Origin: Saccoglossus kowalevskii
Lineage: Eukaryota > Hemichordata > Enteropneusta > Harrimaniidae
DNA length: 56,032 nucleotides
Direction of reading: 5' to 3'
NCBI RefSeq assembly: GCF_000003605.2
Contig: NW_003157228.1
Span: 357,195-413,226, forward strand
Below the pieces are notes generated by a model. That model ran no database searches and had not been told where the DNA came from. It worked only from the letters and a program-made list of their open reading frames with translations. Shown piece by piece: positions 36,952-49,022 of the stretch (position 1 is its first letter; each line of letters begins with the position of its first letter). The translations under genes and the position numbers were made by a program.

Positions 36952-39520
36952 TTTGCTCGCACGTTACCGTTGCATGGTAACTACCCGATGATCTCTTTGC
37001 AAGACAGTTATTAAATTCTCCCCATGTCGCAGTAGATTAAAAATTAACAGACTTTTGACTCAGCGTGAGACAAAGTCGTAAATTACAGGTTTAATTCACC
37101 GAGACGTGTGTCTATACGCCTCTATGGTACTCCACTATGGTATTGCCTCTCATCGGTATATAATACGGTAATACGGTAATAATTTCTTTCCTGCTGTCTC
37201 GCCTCAAAACTGCTTATACATCGTTATTCATGCCATATAATGCAGACGATTGTGGCGAACCATATTACATAAATAAACTATATTTACATTGGCACACGTG
37301 CTGGATTCAAACGGGGACTTACAAAAATACAGGGAGAATATTGACAGAATGAATTAAGTATTAAAAGTAACAGCTGGTATCGGGTATCGGTATAGGTCCC
37401 ATATATATATATACATACATATATATGTTTAATTCTTTTAAAAGATTATTTTTCATGATTAAAGGCGCCCTCACTCAACAATAATTAGAATGAGTGGTTG
37501 GTCAAAAGTTTGATGAGTCAGGTGCATCTATTGGCTAAGCTTGTTGTTCATACATTCAAATGAGTAATGAACCATTGGCTCTGTGGGGTGTATTGGGAGG
37601 GGTGGAGGATTTCATGTTTGCAATGACTGGTTGTAATGTGCTATATTCACGATGCAGCCTGATATTTGTTGCTTTCTAAGAGATGGGTGGCAGATATGTT
37701 GATTGGTTGTTGGGTCATTGTTTAGACACCATGTAGCTTGACATGTTATGTTATGACATGGCGTTGTCTTCTAAAATCACGGCATCAAAATGATTTTGGT
37801 TTATTTATTTATTACTATTGTAGATTCTGAGAACTTGCCACGGAATATGATGTCGGGAATAAAATTTATAAAATGTTGCTGGAAATTTCAATTCCAATAT
37901 GAAACTGTGACGCAAAATCTAGTCGTTGTATTGTTATGCTTCTAAAATAAATTCTTAAAATGTCTTGACACTAATTCAAATATAAGGATATGGATTTTAA
38001 AATATGAAGTTGAAATAGTGTCCAACAAATTAATTTGTATATGGTAACAGTCAAGTATTATTGACACTCACGATCTTAGTTAGGATGGACATTTTAATGT
38101 AATAGCAAGGGCTTGTGAGATGGTGCGTTTTAATGTATTTTGTGGCCATTTGTTCATTTTCAATTTTCAAAATTTCAAAATCAGAATTTATTGCAATATT
38201 TCATTAATACCATAAAACATGTCTTTTTTGCTAGAATGTTATTTTAGCTAATCAAGCCATCAATTAAAATAAATTATATTCTCACAATGGTATTTCAGGC
38301 ACTTCAGCTAAATTGAAAAATTTGTTAATTAATGTCTTCGCAAATTCGCTAAAAATGGCGTGTAACTATTTCATCATGTTTTACAGTGTAACGGGTTGTT
38401 AATTTCCCTCAAAAACAGCTGGTGTAAAGCTGTTTCTACTCTAGCTGAACAAACGGATAAAGCTTTAATCATAGTGTTGTCATGCATTCGAAATCAGACA
38501 GGACTGTTCTTTCACTACACATGTTATGCTGTTTGTTACTCAAATTTTGCCATTCTTAGTTAACGTGTCAGGAATAATAATATCGGCATTAATGTACGTG
38601 AATCTACACTGCCCTCAACGGGTGATCCATGTGAGTACGGCAATTATCTGCAGACGTCTTCACCAGACTGCACCAACACGCAGCACACTAAACACGATAG
38701 GTATAAGGTTAGGTTGCAGGATGTAGCCACGTGGAACAGTTCAACCATCCATCTATTTACTAATTTCACAAACGCCATTCCAAAACAGTCATACGATTTA
38801 AAATCGGCAAAACTAAAATTCACATCACTAAAGTAATAACGATAACATAACTAAGAACAAGCAGGTTTAATGCAACGAAACTCAAAAAAAAAATGATACA
38901 CAAATATAAACTAATTTATATCCCCCCTTTTTAGCACACATACCGCCCAGAAAAAAAAAACAGAGATAAAAAACCCGCTTTGGGGAATGTATATAATGTA
39001 ACTTTTTATATGAAATGTCGACGGCATTGTATGTCAGTCAATCGACTGGCACAATGTATTACACATTACTGCGCCATCCGTCACGGTATTAATGCCGATA
39101 TACCGATATGCCGATATATATATTTTGAATGCGAACAAGTGTTTACATGACGTTTCTGCAGCTTCAGATATATCTCTTTTTGGCGAGAGTTCCATCAAAA
39201 TTAGCAACCATTAATTCGGTAACACACGCTGATATGATTCATTTTGAGCCTCTCTATCTTAATAAAGTGATGAACCACATTTGGCAGTTCTCCCCTATAC
39301 ACGCAGTTGAGCGGAAGCGTGTAAACAAGGCAAGGTTACGTACCATGGTTGGGTAGTCAATCAATCATGCACAATATTATAAGTAGCTTTGTACTGAATT
39401 TATATACATTTTAATGCCTGTACCCGAAAATGACTATACCGTCATGCAGAAAATCTGAGGCTTTTAATTTTGTCCACCCGTGTACGTCACCTCAAACTAC
39501 ATCTGTCTTACATGATTTAC
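36952..39520. other. Intergenic, no supportable gene
   Basis: AT-rich with a TA/CA microsatellite at about 37401-37428 and runs of A at 38885 and 38951. Short ORFs only. Confidence 0.5.
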
Positions 39521-39521
39521 T

Positions 39522-39595
39522 GTCTCAGTTCTGCATACTTTTTTTTAAGCTTTGAAATGATGGCGCTATTAAAATGAATTGTTATATCACAAATC
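39522..39595. repeat. Dispersed repeat copy 1 (pair with 40694-40765)
   Basis: The segment from GTCTCAGTTCTGCATACTT through AAAATGAATTGT is repeated in direct orientation about 1.17 kb downstream, with several substitutions and a shorter T-run. Both copies include AAGCTTT(G/A)AAAT and ATGGCG(C/T)TATTAAAATGAATTG. The nature of the repeat is unknown. Confidence 0.75.
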
Positions 39596-40693
39596 TCGTT
39601 CAGATCTCGCGAGAATAGCAGAACTCCGAGTCGTCCTTCAGGTCTCATGCCACAAATTAACCAATGGCTGCTCGTAGCTCGTAGCCTTGCAAGAACCAAT
39701 GAAATTTTTTAAATATTTTTTTTTCGCAGGTGCTCCCTGTTTGAGGGCGTAATCACCTGGGTCAAAGGTGACACCAACATGTGGTCTTTTGTTTACAACT
39801 TAGCGGCTGTGTACCGGTGGGTTTATTCTGTGTGTATTTAGATGTTCTAATCTTGGTGTTTTTCCAGTGATTTCTCTAGGTGCAATCAAAATACAGTAGG
39901 TGTGTCTTGTTTACCTGAGATTTGTAAGAGTTTGAGCTGGCCAACATGTTAGTTTTTTTTCATATGGTTGATTACTGGCATGTTGATTTCCCATTTTTGA
40001 GCCATGTTTTCAACTTTCTTCATCATTTTCATATAGCAATCTTGTCATATGTTAACATTGTCGTCTATGGAAATTCAATTAGTGGTATGAGCCCTACAAG
40101 ACATTTTCTAGTCATACGCCCTCTAGAGCCATGATCAGATTCTAATCAGATATGCACTAATACTTCTAGACTAAACATAGTAGACCAGCATTTCTATGCA
40201 TATCCACGGAAGTCAAGATGTGTGCCCTCAGCGGCCGAATATCTGCTAAAGTAACCTGAGATCGCATGACCACTAACAATTGACGTTACATAATTCAGAG
40301 ACAGTTTACGTGAACATTAGTACAACGTATGCGCTGACAAAATGATTTATTTCATAGCACGTCACATCCATATTACCTATCATGATTGGTCAGTACGTAG
40401 TCACGTGAAATTATATATATCATGCACGGGACGAACTATTTATAAAGATGAAGTCACTTTGAGAACAGTTAATGAAATAAACGAAATGGCATTGTGTGTA
40501 CGAGCTGAATTATTGGTGTACATGATGTCGGCTTTGTCGACTGCTACTCAAAACAGACAATAACATTACACGATGTGCGCTCTAATAATTGTGCGACCAA
40601 TGATACTCATAAAATAATGAAATATTGGTTTTTGATAAAAATAGATTAGGTAAATACATAATTTGCACTCCGTAACGATAGATCCAAAGTACA

Positions 40694-40765
40694 GTCTCAG
40701 TTCTGCATACTTTATTAAGCTTTAAAATAATGGCGTTATTAAAATGAATTGTAATTTCGTCGTAT
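40694..40765. repeat. Dispersed repeat copy 2 (pair with 39522-39595)
   Basis: Direct repeat of the segment at 39522-39595 with roughly 85-90 percent identity judged by eye. The flanking sequences do not align, so each was probably inserted, or the intervening DNA has diverged. Confidence 0.75.
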
Positions 40766-42721
40766 AATTGCATTTTTATAATCTTTTGTTCACCAGACAT
40801 TCTCTACAAATAATTCTTGACAACATAAATGTATCTAATCTTGGCATGTGATTTCGGAGAATTTCTCTTTCTCTCAAAATATAAAAATAATCGCATATGT
40901 ACACATTTTAATCACATGTTTGGAACGAACCCGAGGTTATGCGTTAAAAAAAGCAAATGTGGGTAGCAACCACTAGACTGTTTATTTATAAGCATTTCTT
41001 TCCACACACTATTAATCTTTTACGGTAACGCATGTTGGGAAATTCAGACACATTGCAGTCTGTTCTATTGTGTCAATTATTCGATTTAGACTAATAATAA
41101 TACTAATCCATTATACATAGTATAGTATTAATATAATGCGCGTATCTGCATAGTTACTAAATTTAACAAATCATGCTCGTTTTTTCCTAGTGCACAGTAT
41201 ACATCTCGGGAAACATGGTATTTAGGGATAACTCACATTACCCCGGGGAATAGATGCATGCATTGACATTGCTAGTAAATATATGTTTTAATCATGGCAT
41301 GGGTAGTGCGAAACAGGTGCACGCCATCAGAAGTCACCACATTTTATAAAATGTGACGTGAAGTCAATGGTGGAATAATAAGAATGTCGACAGTTACGTT
41401 TAAACTGCTCCACTGAGTGTTTATATCTTTTTCAAGTCAGACGTAACCACTTCGCGTCTTTCAAGTGTTCCCTCTACATAATGATGCCGTTCCGTTTCAA
41501 CGCCAATCGATACAAATAATCGAAATAATGCACTGTGCAACGTTTTCTACTCGTCATTATTCTTTTGATTGGTTACTATGGCAATAGTCACAAGAGAAGT
41601 AATCTAGTAAAAGACAAATCCGTTTTCAAAAATACATTTCTTCCGTTCGTGATACAATTTACGAAACATTTATTGAAATCGTTTCTTTTCCATCAAAACC
41701 TTAATAGATTCATGCTGTATGTGAACTCATTTGTGAAACATGTAAAAAATGGTAAAAAATTAAGGTTTAAGAAAGCATATATTGTTACAGATTTATCTTG
41801 CGCTCATTATCAGTTATTACTGTAAAAAGCGCAATACTATAGTATATGAATTATCATTTTAATTATTATTCTTGAAAATACCGAATAATGAGCTGTATTT
41901 TAAGAGAATTTTAGTTAGAAAAATATTATGGAAACTCTGGGAAGTTCACTCGATTGTACCTGTCAGAGAATATTTCATATACATATGATACATATATCAC
42001 TTTTTTCAATATATTTGTAAGCGCTGTAGAAATTGTTTCACTGTTATTTATGCTGGGCATTATTCTATCGGTCGCACTAAACCTAACAACTAATACGTTA
42101 GTTATGGCAATATTAAGTTTTTGTGTCTCAGTTTTCGAGGTATGAGTGTATTGCATATGCCCGACATAACAGGTATTTTTACATTATAATACGTATGGAA
42201 TCGACATTTTCAGAAACTTTGTCATAAATCTCAGGGATTGACTTCAAATAACGGAAAATGAATTGTGTTAATAATATTAATAACGTGAAAGACATCGCTT
42301 GTTTTTTTTTCTCGTTTACTCTCTTATTGTGTCGGTATATTGTGAAATGAAATGTGATGAGGTTTTAATTTTCATACGAGAATATCATTTTTGTCAACAG
42401 CAGTAACATTACAGCGGCGATCGATATTTGACATATTTTGTCGCAACTAATTAGAAATCAACAATGCAGACGACAATGAATAAAATGTAAAATGTGCACG
42501 ACAGGCTTAAATTGGACTAGATTTGCATATATTGTATATACACAGTCATGAATTCAAAGCTAGAAGAGGGAAGTATTACATCAGTCTGGGATGGAATTCA
42601 ACATGTGACACTCAGCAAATAACGTATTCTCGTATTTTTTCATTGTATTCATCACACTGTGAAAGAAGGACACAAAACACTTGACATCAATATCAATATT
42701 ATTCCAATCAATATCATTCAT
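40766..42721. other. Intergenic, no supportable gene
   Basis: AT-rich sequence with a perfect 18-bp palindrome, CACATTTTATAAAATGTG, at 41338-41355. The ORF at 41535-41825 opens with GTG and is not called. Confidence 0.5.
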
Positions 42722-43552
42722 GAATATAAAAAATGCTACGTGTGAAGTACATATGTTTAATATATGGAATATGAGCACGGTATATAGCATGTGTACACTG
42801 TCTATGGCATATGCGTACCATATGGAATGTGTAGGCTGTACATGGGCATTTATGTTTTGTATGAGGGCATGTGCACTTCGCATATAGGCGTATGTGCGCC
42901 GTATATGAGCATGTATTCACCATATATGAAAATATGTGCATCGTATATGAGCATGTGTGCAGCATATATGAGAATGTGTGCATCGTATATGGCATGTGTG
43001 CATCGTATATGGGCATTTATGTTCCGTATGTGGGCATGTGTACTACGCATATGGGCGTATATGGACATGTGAGCACAGTATGTGGTCATGTGTGCATTGT
43101 ATAAGAGCATGGGTACATCGTATATCAGAATGTGCGCATCGTATATGGCATGTGTGCATCGTATATGGGCATTTATGTTCCATATGTGGGCATGTGTACT
43201 CCGCATATGGGCGTATGTGTACTCCGCATATGGGCGTTTGTGCACCGTATATGAGCATATGTGAATCGTATATTTACATGTGTGCACCATATATGAGAAT
43301 GTGTGCATCGTTTATAAGCATGTGTGTATCGTATATGGGCATTCATAATCCGTATGTGAGCATGTGTACTCCGCAGTTGGGCGTATATGCGTCTTATATG
43401 AGTATGTGAGCACCGTATGTGGGCATGTGTGCATCGTATATGGACATTTATGTTCCGTATGTGGGCATGCGTACTCCGCATATGAGCGTATGAGCACCGT
43501 ATATGGGCATGTGTGCATCGTATATGAGCGTGTATGCACTATATATGAGAAT
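42722..43552. repeat. Degenerate part of the ATG-rich satellite (about 21-bp monomers)
   Basis: About 40 diverged monomers of 20-21 bp of the form GTGTGCATCGTATATGGGCAT. Monomer types seen in the homogeneous array downstream appear here in irregular order, with extra types such as GTGTACTCCGCATATGGGCGT. The many ORFs on both strands are repeat translations (rich in His, Cys, Tyr and Met) and not genes. Confidence 0.9.
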
Positions 43553-44240
43553 GTGTGCATTGTGTATAGCATGTGTGCATCGTATATGGACATTTATGTT
43601 CCGTATATGGGCATGTGTGCATCATATATGAGAATGTGTGCATTGTGTATGGCATGTGTGCATCGTATATGGACATTTATGTTCCGTATATGGGCATGTG
43701 TGCATCATATATGAGAATGTGTGCATTGTGTATGGCATGTGTGCATCGTATATGGTCATTTATGTTCCGTATATGGGCATGTGTGCATCATATATGAGAA
43801 TGTGTGCATTGTGTATGGCATGTGTGCATCGTATATGGACATTTATGTTCCGTATATGGGCATGTGTGCATCATATATGAGAATGTGTGCATTGTGTATG
43901 GCATGTGTGCATCGTATATGGACATTTATGTTCCGTATATGGGCATGTGTGCATCATATATGAGAATGTGTGCATTGTGTATGGCATGTGTGCATCGTAT
44001 ATGGACATTTATGTTCCGTATATGGGCATGTGTGCATCATATATGAGAATGTGTGCATTGTGTATGGCATGTGTGCATCGTATATGGACATTTATGTTCC
44101 GTATATGGGCATGTGTGCATCATATATGAGAATGTGTGCATTGTGTATGGCATGTGTGCATCGTATATGGACATTTATGTTCCGTATATGGGCATGTGTG
44201 CATCATATATGAGAATGTGTGCATTGTGTATGGCATGTCT
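43553..44240. repeat. Homogeneous 83-bp higher-order satellite, 8-9 copies
   Basis: The 83-bp unit starts at 43553, 43636, 43719, 43802, 43885, 43968, 44051, 44134 and 44217. It is a tetramer of four related monomers of 20, 21, 21 and 21 bp: GTGTGCATTGTGTATGGCAT, then GTGTGCATC..GGACAT, TTATGTTCC..GGGCAT and GTGTGCATC..GAGAAT types. Copies are nearly identical; differences include ATAGC in the first unit and TGGTCAT in one unit. Because 83 is not a multiple of three, the reading frame rotates each copy and the same 80-residue ORF reappears every 83 bp. This is an array artefact, not coding. Confidence 0.97.
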
Positions 44241-44350
44241 GCATCGTATATGGGCATGTGTGCCTCGTATATGGGCATCAATGTTCCGTATGTGGGCATG
44301 TGCTCTACGAATATGAGCGTATGTGCACCGTACATGAACATGTGTGCTCT
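44241..44350. repeat. Degenerate right edge of the satellite
   Basis: Four or five further monomers with substitutions (for example ATCAATGTTCCGTATGTGGGC) decay into unique sequence after about 44350. Confidence 0.85.
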
Positions 44351-46644
44351 GTGAGTAGTATGTGTATTTCGTTGCCGATAATTCATGGTTCTATTTTAAC
44401 AACAATAAACGCATCTCCATAGAAGAAATTTGTTTTATCTCTGTGATCACGGTTCATGCGGTTACTAAAAAAGAATGTAACCGTGCTGTGATGACATGTC
44501 TCAAAATGGCGAACATCTATACAAATAAAGTGAATGCTGGTTTTTAATAAAGGGGCCATGACGACCCTTAATATATTGCAAGTATTAAAATATTAATAAA
44601 ACACATAAAAGGAGAAATAACAGAAATATATCAAACTTTCATTTCTTGCAACCACACACCTATAACATAAATACTAACATAAAAATGGCAATATAACCTC
44701 TATAGAGTCCGTAATATATGACTGCTGCTTGGCAGAAATGTGCGGATTGTTTAGTTAATTCGTACCCGTAATACAATTCCTTGCGACTAACAGTTGTCCT
44801 ACTGCGCATGTGCAAGCTGAGTTTATTGCTCAAATCGATGTCTTACACTGTATGTATTTTTATAAGAGTTCGTCTCCGGTATGAGCAAGGGCATCCATAT
44901 ACTCTGGACGAGGGTGTCCCGGGGCTGGGCAAAGGGCTTTTGGTCTGACAAAAGAAATCATGGTCTTTCCAATATAGCCACACCTCAGAACGTATATCGG
45001 GACGGCGAATTCAATGAATATAATTTCAATTTGTCGACATAAAAATCATTGATTGATAAAATAAGGTTATTGTGCTCCTTTCTTTTCTTTTCCGTATCTG
45101 ACGTTATACTTTCACGACAATTTACCCGAGCACGATAATACGAGGCATGACGCGCTACCATGACAACGTACAATTGATCATAGCTACCACCGTCGAGAAA
45201 TTAAGCTTATCTGTATTGTACATCCAGTTTTTGAATAATTCCAACAGTTTGCCGATCCGAGAGCTTGTACTCAAGTCGCGGGAAATCATATCGTGTTAGG
45301 AAGGTCAGTGGATAGCGGCGTCGTTAAAGTGTTCGACATAAAGCACTGCATGTCGTAAGAATAGTTACCACGGACCTATAAAACACGAGTAGGTGTTGTG
45401 GTTATGAGTACCTCATTAAGATCAAGCCTCAAACGATGGGCAATTGATATTATGCATGTACTTTAACGATAGTTCGTTAATTCAATTAATTAAATTGGCA
45501 GACTTTTTAAATCTTCAGACAAGAATTCACACGAAAATTCATTTATGTGCTTCATAACTCATACAGTAGTTTTACTATTAACAAAATACACGTTTTTGCG
45601 TGTGTGTATTGCTAGCACATCGCAGGTTATATTTTGCATTTTCCAGTTGTCACAACGTTTCTCTAAAACTTCTACCTGCATGGTAAGATTAAAAATGTGT
45701 GAGACTAAAGTACACCAACATTCGATTCATTGAAAATATATATTTTTTAATGACCACAATTTCTTTCAATCCAAATCTGCTGTTTTACGATGGCACGTTT
45801 ATCGTTTTATTCACAATTCAATTAGTTTTTATAAATTAAGCAACGAATCACGATAAATTCACTGAAGGACGTTTAACTTGTTTGCGTTTGAATTACCAAG
45901 GTAATATTCTCGCGTCGATAGGTCACGTGACTGTTAAATAAACACTAAAACACGCAATTAAACACGGCATCAGTGACTCGCGACTCAGAACAGTATTATC
46001 GATTGTTTTGCACTTATTAAGCAACGTGTAGACATGACGCTAACATGATGGATAGTCGTTTACAGCAACAATGACTGTGGTTATTTGAGCTCACTGATGA
46101 CGTCATTTATTTATAAATACTGATAAGAGCTTCTCGCGAGCACAGAGATGATCAATGCGCACTTATCGTGAAGCACGTTTCTCGTATTTAAACTGCCACT
46201 CAACAGAATTGAAAAAAAAACTACAGAATTATTGATCAAAAGGCCCCAGTATGGATTCCAATTATCAACGTCCGAAATTAAAATGGCTATCTCAATGACA
46301 CAGAACTACAGAAGCTGATTACTTTTCTTTGTAATAAGCAGATTATTTATGTCCACACGCTCAAAATCCAGAACAAATTAAATACTGTATAACGACTAAT
46401 TTTCACTGGGTTTAAATCTCGCTGATTTACCATTTCAGGCATATTCAGTTGGTTTTAAATTCACAGTTTTATCATTTAGACAATGTGTTCTATGCTAAAT
46501 TTTAGCGCATTTTCCAGTCAACGAAATAAGCAAAATTAAAACCTAGTGAATAATTAACCTTTTACAGTAAGCACAAATGTCTCCGTATCTCAAACATTCA
46601 TTAATATAACGGTAACGATCGTAATTTGCCTGTCCCAATCTCAG
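44351..46644. other. Intergenic; candidate CRE/TATA promoter inside
   Basis: No supportable gene. At about 46098-46121 a palindromic CRE is followed closely by a TATA-like box. Elsewhere only short AT-rich ORFs are present. Confidence 0.5.
46098..46146 (+). promoter_or_regulatory. Possible promoter: palindromic CRE plus TATA
   Basis: ATGACGTCAT, a full palindromic cAMP-response/ATF site, is followed within about 5 bp by TTATTTATAAATACTG, a TATA-like element. CTCGCGAG, half of a TCTCGCGAGA-type core promoter motif, follows near 46134. No recognisable plus-strand ORF lies downstream, so the transcript, if any, is unknown. Confidence 0.25.
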
Positions 46645-46902
46645 CTAAATAGATGAGAAAACTACGACCACTATCACCCTGGTTACTCCCGTTACGACAG
46701 TACCCATAATACACCAGGCAGTATGTAGTAAGTCAGCTCGAAAATCCTTGGAAACAGTTTCCTGTACAACGGCATTTGATATTTTTGCATTTAGGTGGAA
46801 TCCCAGCGTGGAGTAAAACGGTTTACGAAAACATACACATAACGTGTCATTAATAAGAGCTTGAATCCTTCGTTTAGTAAATTGTTTGGTTTCTATATTC
46901 AT
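46645..46902 (-). CDS. Hypothetical small protein with one C-terminal membrane helix
   Basis: ORF of 85 residues from a true ATG with a purine at -3. Composition looks more protein-like than most short ORFs here: a polar N-terminus (MNIETKQFTKRRIQAL), a Cys-containing middle, and a hydrophobic segment of about 22 residues near the C-terminus (CIMGTVVTGVTRVIVVVVF). I recognise no family and there is no supporting paralog or splice evidence, so it may be a chance ORF. Confidence 0.2.
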   Translation of the reverse strand: MNIETKQFTKRRIQALINDTLCVCFRKPFYSTLGFHLNAKISNAVVQETVSKDFRADLLHTAWCIMGTVVTGVTRVIVVVVFSSI

Positions 46903-48023
46903 TGCTTTTGTCCAGTGTTCCAGTGTTTGCCGCTAGTCACACACATATCGAAGAAAGCGATGATTATTACAATCTTAAAGAATTAAATCATTGCGTCTCG
47001 AACAGATTATCCCTCCCGAATTGCAATTTCCTTAATCCGCAGTTCCATTCATATGCTTAGTGAAAAATAAATCTTTTGGTTTCTAGATTGGAACGTGCAT
47101 TCACTGCGGTCATTGCTTTTGTATTCACATCCATATTGCGACCCTTTGAGCTATTAAATCCCCTAGGTTACGTATTAAATGTGACTGGGTGGATTTGTTT
47201 AATTCCCTGTTAAGCACCTGTATTTGTACTCAGGGGCTTGCACCATGTACGACTTCGAATCTTAAAAACTATTATCCGGCAATAAATTGTTCAGTAATTC
47301 GCGCTATTATTGTCACTAATCCAGCCAATGGCAGACTCAGTCGGTTGTCATGGTGACGCCACAGAAATCCATGACTGCTGTCTCACAATCACATTGGTTA
47401 TAAATCCATGTGTGGAAATAAGGTGGGGGTCAACAATGGGTTGTCTTGCAATACTTTAGCACAACAACATAGACGTTCTGCTTCACTGTTTAGTAAAACA
47501 CGAATAGTACATGGACCGAATGACCGCAATAATGACAACTGGTATTGTCTGTGTGCTGTGCAGTGTCGCTAAATAATCTTAATGTTATCCCAACTGTAGG
47601 CCTTAACCCGTTGTAGACGCAAACCACCTGCTATGTACAGTCATTTGCCGGGCATGGAAAACCCTTTACTATACTGACTTGCTCCGACAAATATTTACAT
47701 TCAATCAGCTGACATCAGGTGGCAAAACAAAATAATCACAATTGGGCGAGAAAGCACCGACCTCCTCGACCAAATGGTGATATTTTTTTACAATTGTAGG
47801 TCAAATTAATGAGCTGCGAAAAAGACGTGTATCGCACGGCGAAAGAATGTTACACGGGCACAGCTTTTCATAAAGCAAACATAATTATTTGTTAACAATG
47901 TCGCACACCGTGAAAAGCAAAATATAATTAAAAAACCGTATTTATAGACGAATAAATGTTGCCTTTTCCAAAGGAGTGTCGAAATACTGATTAACAGTGA
48001 GTTTTACTAGCCACCTTCGCTGT
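46903..48023. other. Intergenic 3' of paralog C, nothing recognised
   Basis: AT-rich DNA without supportable ORFs. No clear polyadenylation signal for paralog C could be chosen with confidence. Confidence 0.5.
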
Positions 48024-48950
48024 CTAGCCAGCTGTGCTACCTTTTCCGAGCATGCCGGTCAGACTGGGGAGTTTTGAACACATACACGTCGTCGATATTT
48101 CTTTGCTCTTTTTTCGTGATCGCCTTTTATTGTAAGCACCTTTCTGCATGGCTCGTGATAGATTGGTCGATGTGACATTCTTCGGCGAGGAGACTCGTAA
48201 TATTGGCAGCATAAGTCTTTCGTATTTCTTACGATTGTGATAGGCAAGGCAGCAAGAACAGTATTTATGTCCCAGTACATCGCAGAATTCCCTGGCCTCC
48301 CCTTCGCACACGGGGGAGCCTTTGCATATCTTCTTGTGGTCGGGGCTCTGGCACGTGGATTTGTGTCGGTGTTTCTCGTTACCACTACCGTTGCCATCAG
48401 CTTCTTGGACAGTTTTATTACTAGTAACCTCATTTTCTTCGACTTCTATTTGTTTTTCCTCGATCGGAGGCAGTTTGAACGACACTCGAGTTTTTTCCCG
48501 CTTACTCGTCTTCCGCGGTAAAGGCAGTTTTCGACCCATCGTGTCAGTCCGTGTCTTTTCCCGGTTACAGATCTCGATTAATTTTTTCTCTTGTAAAATT
48601 TCCACATTCTTTGGCTTAGCGTCCTCGTGGATAATCGGTGGCATGATTTTCATATCTTCGTCGTCGTATCGGCGGTCGGAGTAGAGAGTATCCCTGTCAA
48701 ACTCATTACTATCAGACCCATTCATCGAACGAAATACAATCCGTTTACGCCTGCTTCGTGCGTGCGTTCGAGGAACCTTCCACACAACCTGTTGTCGTCT
48801 GCTGCGCTTGCGTGCAACTCGCATCTTCGGGTTGCCAATGACGAGGTATTTAGAACAGGGAATCATGGGTAGTTTCGTCATTGGCACGTCAATTCCGTGA
48901 TCAACAATGCTGCGATATGGCTCCGAAACTCCGGCACTTTTCACTTCCAT
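48024..48950 (-). CDS. Lysine/arginine-rich CDVLG-motif protein, paralog C
   Basis: The open frame reaches 49022, but its first codon there is TTG. The first ATG at 48950 gives 308 residues and follows a pyrimidine-rich tract ending in CAG (AG at 48987-48986), which looks like a 3' splice site of a 5'-UTR intron. The family is unrecognised. The N-terminal block LPMIPCSKYLVIGNPK matches paralog A closely. It is followed by basic runs (RKRSRRQQ, RSRRKRIV), an acidic region (DRRYDDEDMK) and a Glu-rich linker. The Cys-containing C-terminal region has spaced upstream cysteines (TCQSPDHKKIC, PVC), then C-D-V-L-G-H-K-Y-C-S-C-C. In numbering from 49022 the core is C247-x7-C255-x2-C258. The tail is basic (KRRSRKKSKE) with a CMC. 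No membrane segment exists from the chosen start. It is probably nuclear from charge, and possibly zinc-binding; function unknown. Confidence 0.8.
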   Translation of the reverse strand: MEVKSAGVSEPYRSIVDHGIDVPMTKLPMIPCSKYLVIGNPKMRVARKRSRRQQVVWKVPRTHARSRRKRIVFRSMNGSDSNEFDRDTLYSDRRYDDEDMKIMPPIIHEDAKPKNVEILQEKKLIEICNREKTRTDTMGRKLPLPRKTSKREKTRVSFKLPPIEEKQIEVEENEVTSNKTVQEADGNGSGNEKHRHKSTCQSPDHKKICKGSPVCEGEAREFCDVLGHKYCSCCLAYHNRKKYERLMLPILRVSSPKNVTSTNLSRAMQKGAYNKRRSRKKSKEISTTCMCSKLPSLTGMLGKGSTAG

Positions 48951-49015
48951 TTTGCTTTTTATAAACTGCGAAATATATATTTCGGCTGAAAAATGAAAAA
49001 AAAAAAAAAAACATA
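48951..49015 (-). promoter_or_regulatory. Putative 3' splice site of a 5'-UTR intron of paralog C
   Basis: On the minus strand a T-run of about 18 followed by CATTTTTCAG ends at 48986, with a second CAG near 48966, before the ATG at 48950. A polypyrimidine tract directly followed by AG is the standard acceptor arrangement. The matching donor and first exon were not identified. Confidence 0.45.
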
Positions 49016-49022
49016 TCAGCAA

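Noticed and set aside
37300-37330. Minus-strand GTTTGAATCC resembling a tRNA T-arm
   Set aside because: No acceptor or anticodon stem partner was found.
42791-44422. More than 20 overlapping ORFs of 60-152 residues on both strands, rich in Cys, Tyr, Met and His
   Set aside because: They are translations of the 21/83-bp satellite. The same peptide reappears every 83 bp in rotating frames, so no coding gene is supported.
48951-49022. N-terminal extension of paralog C with a Phe run resembling a signal peptide
   Set aside because: It starts at TTG and encodes a poly-T tract that is better explained as a splice-acceptor pyrimidine tract.
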